Shown here: positions 16,768 through 24,279 of the stretch, in pieces
How positions within the stretch are numbered: position 1 is the stretch's first letter
Layout of the letters: every line of letters begins with the position of its first letter
From: CAYFUF01 sp964394795
GTDB lineage: Bacteria > Bacillota > Clostridia > Tissierellales > Peptoniphilaceae
DNA: 32,754 nt
Reading direction: 5' to 3'
NCBI GenBank assembly: GCA_964394795.1
Contig: CAYMYX010000016.1
Location: forward strand, 1-32,754
Translations under genes and position numbers: made by a program
The notes under the pieces: model-generated
Databases searched by the model: none
Told to the model about the DNA's origin: nothing
The model's input: only the letters and a program-made list of their open reading frames with translations

Positions 16768-17018
16768 GCAATCTATTTCATCATAATTTCGCTACATTTT
16801 CAGGCTATATTTGATTAAGAATCGTAAAGCTAAGTGAAGTGTAGGGAAATGAATGAGCTAGGTTCTATATTATACCAAATAACTATGTTTTATACTCATT
16901 ATGGGCATAAAATATGTACAAATAATGTATTCCCATCTTCGGATAATTACCGAATTTTAACGTTATTTGGGTATAATGAGCAGGAAAGAAAACTTTACAA
17001 GGTTATAGGAGGAATGGA
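16768..17018. promoter_or_regulatory. Divergent intergenic region; promoter of the SPFH gene
   Basis: AT-rich DNA between divergent ftsH and the SPFH gene. TATAAT at 16972-16977 is preceded by TTACCG (16947-16952, 19-bp spacing, weak -35). GGAGG lies just before the ATG at 17019. No RNA structure is recognised. The short open frame here is not convincing. Confidence 0.4.
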
Positions 17019-18464
17019 ATGGGCTTAATTAAATCTTTAGCTGGAGCAATAGGCGGCGGTCTTGGTGATCAGTGGTTAGAGGTAATCGAATCCGATACGA
17101 TGACCCCCCAAACAATTTTGGCTCCCGGTGTCCGTGTTCGACCAAATGATCCAAGAAACACGAATACCCAAGGAACAGTCGATACGATTTCTAACGGTTC
17201 GCAGATTCACGTCCAAGAAGGGCAGTTCATGATGCTGGTTGACGGTGGTAAGATCGTTGACTACACTGCAGAACCAGGTTACTACACCGTTGACAACTCA
17301 TCTCTTCCTTCATTGATGAACGGTCAGCTCGGTGGAACCATCAAAGAGACCTTTAATCGTTTCCGCTATTCCGGAAGCACACCTTTAAAACAAAAGGTTG
17401 TATTCGTTAACTTGCAAGAAATTCGTGGCATCAAGTATGGCACCCCAAATCCTGTTGCCTACTTCGATAGCTTCTATAATGCTGAGCTCTTCCTACGGTC
17501 TTTTGGTACCTACTCCATTCGCGTAGTTGACCCAATCAAGTTCTACATTGAAGTTGGCGATCGTAGTATGCAACAACCAATTCTCATTGAAGACGTCAAC
17601 GATCAATATCGTGGTGAGTTCCTAACCGCCTTCCAAGCGGCCCTTAACCAATACTCCGCTAATGGCGAGCGCGTTTCCTTCATCCAATCTAAGGGTGAGG
17701 AATTAAGAGACCACATGCAACAAATCTTAGATGACCGTTGGACCGAACTGAGAGGTTTCGTCATTGAAGCCGTTTCGGTTAACTCCATCTCCTACACCGA
17801 AGAATCCCAAGAGATCATCGGTATGCGCAACCGTGGTGCAGCCTTATCCGATCCTTCCATCCGTGAAGGTTACGTCCAAGGTTCCGTTGCACGTGGTATT
17901 GAAGCAGCAGGCTCCAACGAAGGTGGCGCAGGTAATGCCTTCATCGGCATGGGCTTAGGTATGGGCACCATGGGTGGCGGCGGAATGGGCCAATTCTCCC
18001 AATCCAACCAACAGCAGATGCAAAACCAACAGAATCAACAACAGCAGCAACAGCAGGCTCAGCAATACGCTCAACAGCAAGCGCAGCAACAAGCTGACCA
18101 GCTGAAGAACGACGGCCGCGAAATTAAAGTTGAAGATGTAGGCGGATCAGCAGCTTGGTTCTGCCCAGAGTGTGGCACCGAAAACACCGGCAAGTTCTGC
18201 ACCAACTGCGGAACAAAAAAGCCTGAGCCAAAGACAAACTCCTGCAGCAACTGTGGCGCAACCGTCCCAGCGGACGCAAAGTTCTGTCCGGAGTGTGGTC
18301 ACGACCAGTCCGCACCGGCTCCTCAGGACGAGGCGCCAGAGCAAACTAGCCCAGAGCAAAACGCTCCAGAGCAACAAGCTCCTGACCAAGATGACCCACA
18401 AGGCCTCAATACAGATCAGGATCCTCCAGTCGACCCACCGGTTGATGGCGGAACAAACGAATAA
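17019..18464 (+). CDS. SPFH-domain protein with Gln-rich linker and double zinc ribbon (YdjI/virion-core-like)
   Basis: A 481-aa protein without a signal peptide. Residues about 20-275 form the SPFH/band-7-like domain found in proteins annotated as virion core protein/YdjI. A Gly/Met-rich stretch (about 290-325) precedes a Gln/Asn tract (326-362) of prion-like composition. Two CxxC-CxxC zinc ribbons follow, C382/385/394/397 and C409/412/423/426. The tail (430-481) is rich in Pro, Glu, Gln and Asp. In Bacillus the YdjI relative sits with phage-shock-like membrane-stress genes; here it stands alone with its own promoter and terminator. It probably assembles at membranes, but this is inferred from the domain only. 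Start at 17019 is fixed by GGAGG; the ATG five bases earlier is out of frame. Confidence 0.85.
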   Translation: MGLIKSLAGAIGGGLGDQWLEVIESDTMTPQTILAPGVRVRPNDPRNTNTQGTVDTISNGSQIHVQEGQFMMLVDGGKIVDYTAEPGYYTVDNSSLPSLMNGQLGGTIKETFNRFRYSGSTPLKQKVVFVNLQEIRGIKYGTPNPVAYFDSFYNAELFLRSFGTYSIRVVDPIKFYIEVGDRSMQQPILIEDVNDQYRGEFLTAFQAALNQYSANGERVSFIQSKGEELRDHMQQILDDRWTELRGFVIEAVSVNSISYTEESQEIIGMRNRGAALSDPSIREGYVQGSVARGIEAAGSNEGGAGNAFIGMGLGMGTMGGGGMGQFSQSNQQQMQNQQNQQQQQQQAQQYAQQQAQQQADQLKNDGREIKVEDVGGSAAWFCPECGTENTGKFCTNCGTKKPEPKTNSCSNCGATVPADAKFCPECGHDQSAPAPQDEAPEQTSPEQNAPEQQAPDQDDPQGLNTDQDPPVDPPVDGGTNE

Positions 18465-18482
18465 GATTATAGATGAAAATAG

Positions 18483-18530
18483 GGGCTGTGTCAGAATGAC
18501 TAATAATTCTGACACAGCCCTCTTTTCTTG
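18483..18530 (+). terminator. Strong intrinsic terminator after the SPFH gene
   Basis: A perfect 15-bp stem, GGGCTGTGTCAGAAT (18483-18497) with ATTCTGACACAGCCC (18506-18520), has an 8-nt loop and is followed by TCTTTTCTTG. The arm sequence resembles insertion-sequence terminal repeats of the GGCTGTGTCA type, so it could be a relic of two abutting ends reused as a terminator. Confidence 0.75.
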
Positions 18531-18632
18531 TCTTTTGGAGGTTTTGGGATCAGGTGGATGGCCCTCGTATTTGCTTGTGTTCGTACCCAATTGGAAATCT
18601 TCAAAGGGCGTTTATACCAAAGTGCGGAGAAT

Positions 18633-18687
18633 GCGATTATGTATTACAAAAATTCGACAAGACATAAATCATTTTTGAGTAATTCAT
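18633..18687 (+). repeat. 55-bp direct repeat, left copy, at the edge of the gap
   Basis: It begins GCGATTATGTATTAC and ends GAGTAATTCAT. It is identical over 55 bp to 18788-18842 and abuts the N run. Confidence 0.9.
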
Positions 18688-18787
18688 NNNNNNNNNNNNN
18701 NNNNNNNNNNNNNNNNNNNNNNNNNNNNNNNNNNNNNNNNNNNNNNNNNNNNNNNNNNNNNNNNNNNNNNNNNNNNNNNNNNNNNNN
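18688..18787. other. 100-N scaffold gap
   Basis: Exactly 100 N, the conventional placeholder for a join of unknown size. Both flanks are the same 55-mer. Confidence 0.99.
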
Positions 18788-18842
18788 GCGATTATGTATT
18801 ACAAAAATTCGACAAGACATAAATCATTTTTGAGTAATTCAT
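18788..18842 (+). repeat. 55-bp direct repeat, right copy, at the edge of the gap
   Basis: Identical to 18633-18687. It is either a contig overlap left unmerged or one unit of an unresolved tandem or dispersed repeat. Confidence 0.9.
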
Positions 18843-18986
18843 AATTATGTTTTACCGATAGCCCCGTTGGGTCATACATAATTCTAAAAAATAAATTTAT
18901 GTATTATTGTAGAGGAAATAGGATTATACCAAAACGAAAATAAATCGATTTGGTATATAGGGCATAGCGGTAGCCATACGAAAAGG

Positions 18987-19007
18987 GACCTGGCAATTTG
19001 CCAAGTC
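18987..19007 (-). terminator. Probable terminator after the LURP-one gene
   Basis: GACCTGGCAA and TTGCCAAGTC form a 10-bp stem with one mismatch and a very short loop. Reading minus, CCCTTTTC follows; reading plus, TTTCTTTG follows. It is about 65 bp beyond the stop at 19074. Confidence 0.45.
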
Positions 19008-19073
19008 TTTCTTTGTTTGATAGAGTCTATTTTGCAGCAGCCGCTTTGTTTTTGTCTTTTAATTGAACAGTAT

Positions 19074-19556
19074 TTAGTTATTTTGGCTGGAGTCTTTAAT
19101 CTGATCGATGGCAATCGCTAGGGCGACGACCAAGTCTTGGTAGCTAGGATCGTTGATTTGCAGTTCAAAGGCATCTCGGAAAGCGAGAGCTTGATGAACC
19201 TGGCCAATCAAGGCACCACCGGCGAAGATATCAAAGTTATAGTTGAGGAAATTTCCTTCGAGGGTAATGGGAATCTGGTCCCCCTCGACATCAATCTTTT
19301 GCCGGAAGAAGGATAGTTTTCCTTGAAGAATGAGCTGAGCACCATTGGCAAAGGTGACGATAAACTTGGGCAAGAAAGCGACAACTTTCCTATCGATGGA
19401 GAAACACAGGTCTCCATTGGGATAAAAGACATCGATGTGAAAGCCAAATACCTTGAAGGACTGTTTCACGTGGTAGACATCATTACCGTTCCCATCCTTG
19501 ATGGGATAATTATCCAAAATTTTAAAAATCTTTTGCTCAATAAACAATGAATACAT
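19074..19556 (-). CDS. LURP-one-related (tubby C2-like) protein
   Basis: A 160-aa protein with the compact beta-rich pattern of the LURP-one-related/YxjI family: N-terminal QKIFKILDNYPIKDGNGNDVYHVKQSFKVFG, a repeated V.I(R) strand pattern, and a C-terminal hydrophobic helix (about 138-152) as in the tubby/phospholipid-scramblase-like C2 fold. Bacterial members are uncharacterised; membrane or lipid binding is only suggested by the fold. No signal peptide is seen. GGAGG precedes the ATG at 19556. It is a single gene on the minus strand between the gap region and the divergent antiporter gene. Confidence is good for the family, low for the role. Confidence 0.75.
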   Translation of the reverse strand: MYSLFIEQKIFKILDNYPIKDGNGNDVYHVKQSFKVFGFHIDVFYPNGDLCFSIDRKVVAFLPKFIVTFANGAQLILQGKLSFFRQKIDVEGDQIPITLEGNFLNYNFDIFAGGALIGQVHQALAFRDAFELQINDPSYQDLVVALAIAIDQIKDSSQNN

Positions 19557-19788
19557 AGCTACCTCCTATTCTCGTAATTCTACTATAGCAAGTCCCCTAG
19601 TGCTTAGTGTTAATTCTTTGTTTATTTTTGGGGGCCATGCACCCAGCCTCGCCATCCCACCCGACCTTAAACGTGTTGTAACACTTTGTCGTTTTTACCG
19701 GCGAATAATCTGCCAGGCAACCGTTTTCTGTGGCATTTTTTCCCCTTTCATATTAAGATAGGTCTAGCTTTCAACTACATAGAAAGAG
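19557..19788. other. Divergent intergenic region upstream of the antiporter
   Basis: 232 bp between the LURP-one gene and the antiporter. There is a small hairpin GTGTT-GT-AACAC at 19673-19684. I compared it by eye with the c-di-AMP (ydaO) riboswitch expected for potassium genes and did not find its conserved segments. No confident promoter was found. Confidence 0.4.
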
Positions 19789-21456
19789 GTGACTTTCATC
19801 GAACTATTACTTATTTCCGTAGTCCTTATTCTCGCCTTATTCGCGACCAACATTTCCGACAAAACCGGTATGCCTTCCCTCCTGCTCTTCTTAGGTCTGG
19901 GCATATTAGCAAGCTTTGTCGGCATCGACTTCAACGATTACGAAATCGGGGAAGAATTCGCCAGCTTGGCCTTGGTGGTCATCATGTTTTACGGCGGATT
20001 CGGTACCAATTGGACCATGGGAAAACCCGTCGTGGTCCCTGCCGTTATTCTTGCCTCCTTGGGGGTAATCGCAACGGCTTTACTTACGGGAGCTTTCCTC
20101 CATTTCATCCTCGGCTTCCCCTTCTTGGAGAGCATGCTCCTAGGGTCGGTTGTCGGATCGACGGACTTTGCTTCCGTGTCCAACATCCTGACCTCAAAAA
20201 ACCTGAATCTGAAATACAACACGGCGTCCTTACTTGAGCTGGAGAGTGGATCCAACGACCCTACTGCCTATACGATGACAATGCTCTTCCTTTCCCTCGT
20301 TATGGGCAGCGACGTATCGATTCCCATCATGGTGGCTAAGCAGGTTGTTCTGGGCATTGGCATGGGCTTCCTCTTCGCCTTCGTCGTGAAGAAGATTCAC
20401 GAAAACTTCAACTTCAGTAAGGATGGTTTGTCCATTGTGTTTATGGCGGCTATGGCCCTCTTAACCTACTCCTTGACTGGCGTTCTGGGTGGGAACGGCT
20501 ACTTGGCGGCATATATTTTCGGGATTGTCATCGGCAACAGCAACTTTGTTGGTAAGCGGGACGTGGTATTTTTCTTCGATGGTTTAACTGAACTGATGAG
20601 CATAGGCCTCTTCTTCGTCTTGGGTCTGCTGGCGGATCTAAATCAGATTATTTCCAATCTGCCCCTTGCTCTCATCGTCATGCTCTTCCTCACTTTTATT
20701 GCGAGACCGTTGGCGGTATTTGGGTTGATGGCCCCCTTCCGCATGAAGCTGAACCAGCTGTTGACGATTTCATGGGCGGGCCTTCGAGGTGCTGCTGCGA
20801 TTGCCTTCGCTATCATGGTGGTGAACGCTGGGACGGAGACCACCTTGGACATTTACCACGTCGTCTTTGGTATCTGTTTTCTGAGCTCGTTGATACAGGG
20901 CTCGTTTATGGCCCCCATTTCTAAGAAGGTGGACATGCTGGATCCCAGCGATACCGTCCTCAAGACCTTCAACTACTACCAGGACAAGGGCAGCGTGGGT
21001 TTCCTCCAGACGACGATTCAGCCGCAGAGCGGCCTCGTGGGCACCAAAGTCAACCAGCTTAACCTTACCTTTGACTTCATCGTCGCCAAGATTGATCGTG
21101 ACGGTAAGACGGTCATTCCTCGGGGCAGCGTGGAGCTTGCCGCTAATGACCGCATCGTATTGGCTGGTCAGGACTACTTTGATGCCCATGGGGATGAGCT
21201 GATTGAGTTTACGATTCCCAAGGATCACGAGTGGATTGGGAAGCGAATTATGGACCTGAGATTGCCTGAAAACCGGATTATCCTTACGGTCCAAAGGGCA
21301 AACGAGGAGTTTGCTGTTCCTGAAGGTCGGACACGAATTGTCGAAGGCGACACGGTCATCATGCTCCAAGATGATCATGTGGATTTTGAAGAGGGTAAGC
21401 CGGAGGACGAGAAAGTAGCTCCGAAGGCAAATGAGAAACTAGATTCTGAAGAATAA
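19789..21456 (+). CDS. Cation/proton antiporter, CPA1/NhaP2-like, with C-terminal RCK_C domains
   Basis: A membrane exchanger of about 555 aa. About 12 hydrophobic segments (residues about 5-385) include the core motif GSVVGSTDFASV and LESGSNDPTAY, with the carboxylates expected for ion translocation. Two cytosolic TrkA-C/RCK_C domains (about 400-460 and 470-535) follow, then a short charged tail. Such proteins (CvrA/NhaP2, KhtU-like) exchange K+ or Na+ for H+, with RCK_C domains often binding nucleotides such as c-di-AMP. The start is unusual: an in-frame TAG lies at 19780, and the only standard start is GTG 19789, which overlaps the ribosome site AGAGGTGA. The site is ideally spaced for ATC at 19798 instead. 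Confidence 0.85.
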   Translation: MTFIELLLISVVLILALFATNISDKTGMPSLLLFLGLGILASFVGIDFNDYEIGEEFASLALVVIMFYGGFGTNWTMGKPVVVPAVILASLGVIATALLTGAFLHFILGFPFLESMLLGSVVGSTDFASVSNILTSKNLNLKYNTASLLELESGSNDPTAYTMTMLFLSLVMGSDVSIPIMVAKQVVLGIGMGFLFAFVVKKIHENFNFSKDGLSIVFMAAMALLTYSLTGVLGGNGYLAAYIFGIVIGNSNFVGKRDVVFFFDGLTELMSIGLFFVLGLLADLNQIISNLPLALIVMLFLTFIARPLAVFGLMAPFRMKLNQLLTISWAGLRGAAAIAFAIMVVNAGTETTLDIYHVVFGICFLSSLIQGSFMAPISKKVDMLDPSDTVLKTFNYYQDKGSVGFLQTTIQPQSGLVGTKVNQLNLTFDFIVAKIDRDGKTVIPRGSVELAANDRIVLAGQDYFDAHGDELIEFTIPKDHEWIGKRIMDLRLPENRIILTVQRANEEFAVPEGRTRIVEGDTVIMLQDDHVDFEEGKPEDEKVAPKANEKLDSEE

Positions 21457-21467
21457 TAAGCACACAA

Positions 21468-21513
21468 AAAGAGAAGGTATGAGAGCCCATTGAGCTCCCC
21501 TTGCCTTCTCTTT
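21468..21513. terminator. Bidirectional terminator between antiporter and XRE gene
   Basis: AAAGAGAAGG (21468-21477) pairs with CCTTCTCTTT (21504-21513), with an inner GAGC/GCTC pairing. A-rich and T-rich flanks suit both directions. It overlaps the last codon of the convergent XRE gene. Confidence 0.6.
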
Positions 21514-21853
21514 ACTTTTCCTTGTTTCCCGTTTTGTAGAGGGCCAACAGATCTTTCATAATATTGCTGGCTAAGCTGACTTCCTCGTCATCGAGTTCGC
21601 CCAGATTGTTGACGTAACCCGCCAAGGTGCTGCTAGGTTTACCAAAGAGGACCTGGTCGCTGGAGAGTTCAAGGGCAACACATAGGTCGCGAAGAGTCTT
21701 CACCGAACAACCGACGACGGCCCGTTCTAAGTCGGAGATGAACTGCGGTGTCTTGCCCACCATTTCTGCCAGTTGCTCCTGGGTGTAGTCCAGGTGCTCT
21801 CTCGCTTTTCGTATTTCGCTACCTATCTGCTTGTTTAGTGCAGTCTTGTCCAT
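21512..21853 (-). CDS. XRE-family transcriptional regulator
   Basis: A small DNA-binding protein of about 113 aa. A Cro/CI-type helix-turn-helix occupies about residues 8-64 (IGSEIRKAREHLDYTQEQLAEMVGKTPQFISDLERA...). The C-terminal helical tail (about 70-113) probably dimerises. I chose the ATG at 21853 (MDKTALNKQ) because GGAG lies six bases before it; the open frame can be read from TTG 21871 or ATG 21865. It is divergent from the pyridoxal kinase gene, with 255 bp between, which contain a GTAACGT/ACGTTAC inverted repeat. The regulated gene is unknown. Confidence 0.85.
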   Translation of the reverse strand: MDKTALNKQIGSEIRKAREHLDYTQEQLAEMVGKTPQFISDLERAVVGCSVKTLRDLCVALELSSDQVLFGKPSSTLAGYVNNLGELDDEEVSLASNIMKDLLALYKTGNKEK

Positions 21854-21952
21854 ATCCAGCTCCATTTGCAATATTGGTAAAACGTATTGCTTTTAGATTA
21901 GCAGAGCTAGTCTTGATGACCACAGCTTAATAAATTAAGTTTTCTAAAAGTA

Positions 21953-21990
21953 GTAACGTAGTTTTGCCATGTTTTTCACCTTCACGTTAC
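21953..21990. promoter_or_regulatory. Inverted repeat in the XRE-pdxK intergenic region
   Basis: GTAACGT (21953-21959) and ACGTTAC (21984-21990) are perfect 7-bp inverted repeats 24 bp apart. A second small palindrome, CTTAAT-AA-ATTAAG, lies at 21926-21939. Together they could be operator half-sites for the adjacent XRE protein. The rest of 21854-22108 shows nothing recognisable. Confidence 0.3.
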
Positions 21991-22108
21991 GTCTTTCATT
22001 GCTGACTTTAAATTTTGGCCTAGTTGCTATATGATAGATAAAGAGCCCAGCATGAATTTGCAGGCAACTATTACACAAAACCTAGGGTTGATATAGAAAG
22101 AGAAGAAT

Positions 22109-22978
22109 ATGCAAAAAGAGTTTGCTTTACCTCAATTGGAAAAGGGTCTGATCCCAAGACTCGCCGCTATCCACGATATCTGCGGCTACGGAAATTGCTC
22201 CTTAGCGGTGGTCATGCCCGTGGTTTCCTTAGCCGGCGTTGACGTGCTTCCGATCCCTACCTCTGTCGTTTCCGCTCAGACAAATTTGGATCCCTTTGCC
22301 TTGCTGGATACCACTTCCTTTCTGCCTGAATATTTGGACAGTTGGGAGAAGTTGGGCATCGATGTTGCCGGCATCTACACCGGTTTCCTTGGCTCCTCCG
22401 AGCAGATTTCCATCATCGAGAAATACTTCCAACATGAAGAGGATGCCTTTAAAGTGGTAGACCCCGTTATGGGCGACCACGGCAAGGCCTATCCTACCTA
22501 TACCAAGGAAATGTGCGATGAGATGAGAAGGCTGGTTCCTTACGCCGATGTCTTAACGCCAAATATTACCGAAGCTTCCCTCCTTCTAGACATGGATTAT
22601 CCCGGACAGGATATTTCCCAAGAACAAGCGGAAGATATCCTAGACCAACTCTTAGCCAAAGGCGCTAAAGCGGTTGTCCTGAAGGGCATCCGCCGGGAAA
22701 ACCAAATCGTTAATGCCATCAAGGGCAACAACTTCGACTACCAAGAAGTCGCTAACCCCCTTCATGAGAAGTCCCTTCATGGAACGGGCGACCTCTTCGC
22801 CTCCAGCTTGGTTGCCGGCCTCTTCAGCGGCCACTCCCTTGCCGACTCCGTTTCCTTCGCCGGCCACTTTGTCTACGATGCCATCGAACTATCCACCAGC
22901 CAACCGGGCTACCAAGAACGTGGGGTCAGCTTCGAACCTCTCTTGGGCAAGGTCGTCGAATTTTGCCAGAAGAAGTAG
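22109..22978 (+). CDS. pdxY: Pyridoxal/pyridoxamine kinase, PfkB/ribokinase superfamily
   Basis: It phosphorylates B6 vitamers to their 5'-phosphates with ATP, a salvage route to PLP. At 289 aa it has the PdxK/PdxY pattern: N-terminal IHDICGYGNCSLAVVMPVVS, substrate lid region, DPVMGDHGK (about 127-135), NITEASLLL and the anion-hole/catalytic motif HGTGD with Asp228. The pattern suits the PdxY/pyridoxamine kinase branch better than ThiD (HMP kinase), although substrate cannot be proven. AAAGAGAAG precedes the ATG. The IMPase-family gene follows closely on the same strand. Confidence 0.88.
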   Translation: MQKEFALPQLEKGLIPRLAAIHDICGYGNCSLAVVMPVVSLAGVDVLPIPTSVVSAQTNLDPFALLDTTSFLPEYLDSWEKLGIDVAGIYTGFLGSSEQISIIEKYFQHEEDAFKVVDPVMGDHGKAYPTYTKEMCDEMRRLVPYADVLTPNITEASLLLDMDYPGQDISQEQAEDILDQLLAKGAKAVVLKGIRRENQIVNAIKGNNFDYQEVANPLHEKSLHGTGDLFASSLVAGLFSGHSLADSVSFAGHFVYDAIELSTSQPGYQERGVSFEPLLGKVVEFCQKK

Positions 22979-23037
22979 GAAACTAGGGAATGGCCCACGT
23001 GGGCAACAGACTAACCAAAACCAACGAGGAGGACCTC

Positions 23038-23811
23038 TTGAACGACTTAGTGCAAATTGATGCTTGGATGCAGGACCTTTTGCGGACCATCCCCAAGCTT
23101 TTGGAAGCTATAGATATTGGAGATATTGAAGAAAAGAGCAATGCCAGAGACCTGGTCACCGCTGTGGATAAGGGTCTGGAGGACTATTTGACGAAGGCAA
23201 TCCTTGAGCGCTTCCCCGACCACAACATCTTAGGCGAGGAAACTTTCATTGCGGATAAAGTCTATGACCAGACCGACCTTTGGGTCATTGATCCCATCGA
23301 CGGAACCACCAACTTCGTCAAACAAGGGGACCAGTTCTGCACCTTGGTCGCCTACTTCCATGACGGCGAGCCTCTCTTATCGTATATTTATGAGATCAGA
23401 CAGGACAAGCTCTACCACGCGATGGCGGGTAAAGGCGTCTCTATCGATGGCGAACTGCTGGAGAAGCCGACAAACCTCCACCTCCATGAGGTCATCAGCT
23501 CCGTGGACGTCCGCAGGATGTATATTAACTACGAGGACCTCTTCAGCCGCTTGATTCACGGGTCTTTTGCCACTCGGGCTGTGGGCACTTGCGGATTGGA
23601 CACCGCAAGGGTCATCGACGGCCGCTTTGGCATCTACCTCAACTATCTCAGTGGGCCATGGGACTACGCTCCCCTCTTTTTGATGGCCAAGGAGATGGAC
23701 CTCGTCTTCCTTAAACTGGATTGGACGCCGATGACTTTGGACCACATGGGCGGCTTTGTCCTTTCGACGCCTCAAGCCTATGACGACCTCCTCCATGGGG
23801 AGCTTCAATAG
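23038..23811 (+). CDS. Inositol monophosphatase family protein
   Basis: A Mg2+-dependent sugar- or nucleotide-phosphatase of the FIG/IMPase superfamily, about 257 aa. Metal ligands are visible: Glu67-Glu68 in LGEET, Asp85 and Asp88 in DPIDGTTNF, and Asp209 in PWDYAP. Substrates vary in the family (inositol phosphate, fructose 1,6-bisphosphate, PAP), so the substrate is undetermined. I prefer the TTG at 23038 because GAGGAGG stands five bases before it and the resulting N-terminus (MNDLVQIDAWMQDLL) aligns with the family start. The ATG at 22990 (MAHVGNR) would add 16 residues and has only a weak AGGA site. Likely operon with pdxY. Confidence 0.85.
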   Translation: MNDLVQIDAWMQDLLRTIPKLLEAIDIGDIEEKSNARDLVTAVDKGLEDYLTKAILERFPDHNILGEETFIADKVYDQTDLWVIDPIDGTTNFVKQGDQFCTLVAYFHDGEPLLSYIYEIRQDKLYHAMAGKGVSIDGELLEKPTNLHLHEVISSVDVRRMYINYEDLFSRLIHGSFATRAVGTCGLDTARVIDGRFGIYLNYLSGPWDYAPLFLMAKEMDLVFLKLDWTPMTLDHMGGFVLSTPQAYDDLLHGELQ

Positions 23812-23866
23812 GACGGGTTTTGGAGCATCTTAAATAATTTCCTCTTTTAACGCGAGCAACATTCGC

Positions 23867-23872
23867 TATAAT
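23867..23872 (+). promoter_or_regulatory. Possible -10 element before the 23909 gene
   Basis: A consensus TATAAT lies 36 bp upstream of the ATG at 23909. No good -35 is visible (CTTTTA at 17 bp). Confidence 0.3.
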
Positions 23873-23908
23873 AAACGTATACGATATTCCATTTGTGGGG
23901 GTGCATCC

Positions 23909-24211
23909 ATGTATCAAAAAATTCTTGAATTCAAGACGAACTACAAAAACTATGAAATGTCCAGCTATCGCTTTCTGAAGAAGGCAATGCTCGTCAAGTA
24001 CGATGATTTGGTTGCTGGCTTCCACGTAGAACCTGAAGATATGGAAAATATCCGGTCTTTAAAAGATGCCGTAGGCAGAGAACCGGAGAATGCTGATCTG
24101 CTCAGTCGCTTGAAACATCTGGAAGAGGAAGTTTTCGAAAAGGCTTACGAACAGCCCCCCTTCTTTTTCACCACGACGGCCGAGGAAGATATTGACGACT
24201 TTGAATATTGA
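23909..24211 (+). CDS. Hypothetical 100-aa protein
   Basis: A 100-aa soluble, helical, charged protein that I do not recognise. Residues 1-30 (MYQKILEFKTNYKNYEMSSYRFLKKAMLVKYDDL) are basic and aromatic. The middle (45-80) is rich in Glu and Leu, suggesting a helix. The C-terminus is acidic (TTAEEDIDDFEY). The ATG is preceded by TGGGGGTG at an acceptable distance, and a promoter-like TATAAT and a strong terminator (24238-24263) bracket it, so it is probably a stand-alone real gene. No membrane segment or signal peptide is seen. Confidence 0.65.
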   Translation: MYQKILEFKTNYKNYEMSSYRFLKKAMLVKYDDLVAGFHVEPEDMENIRSLKDAVGREPENADLLSRLKHLEEEVFEKAYEQPPFFFTTTAEEDIDDFEY

Positions 24212-24237
24212 ATGTAAACGAAAATCCAATTACAACC

Positions 24238-24263
24238 AGCCGACCACCAGGTCGGCTTTTTTT
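24238..24263 (+). terminator. Intrinsic terminator
   Basis: AGCCGAC (24238-24244) pairs with GTCGGCT (24251-24257), and a run of seven T follows. It ends the 23909 transcript and lies immediately upstream of lrgA. Confidence 0.85.
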
Positions 24264-24279
24264 ACAAAAGGATGACACC

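Larger units (their letters stand above)
18531..19073. other. Gene-poor stretch containing an assembly gap
   Basis: About 540 positions including 100 N. I see no gene with a credible start, ribosome site and length on either strand. Besides the 55-bp duplication flanking the gap there are inverted repeats AATTATGT/ACATAATT (18843-18850 with 18876-18883) and TATACCAAA/TTTGGTATA (18925-18933 with 18949-18957), plus a hairpin at 18987-19007. Composition is AT-richer than the genes around it. Confidence 0.6.

Noticed and set aside
16834..17028. Small ORF (64 codons) upstream of the SPFH gene
   Set aside because: It spans the promoter and ribosome site of the SPFH gene, has no ribosome site of its own and has an AT-rich, non-protein-like composition.
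18172..18678. Plus-strand ORF overlapping the SPFH zinc-ribbon region
   Set aside because: It is out of frame with the well-supported zinc ribbons and crosses the terminator. It is a shadow of the real gene.
18884..19114. Minus-strand ORF of 76 codons in the gap region
   Set aside because: No ribosome site; it overlaps the LURP-one gene end and contains hairpins. A stop-flanked fragment (VQLKDKNKAAAAK) in another frame looked like a protein end but has no upstream coding frame.
19557..19788. c-di-AMP (ydaO/kimA) riboswitch before the antiporter
   Set aside because: The conserved segments expected for that motif could not be found by eye. A covariance-model search (Rfam) would settle it.
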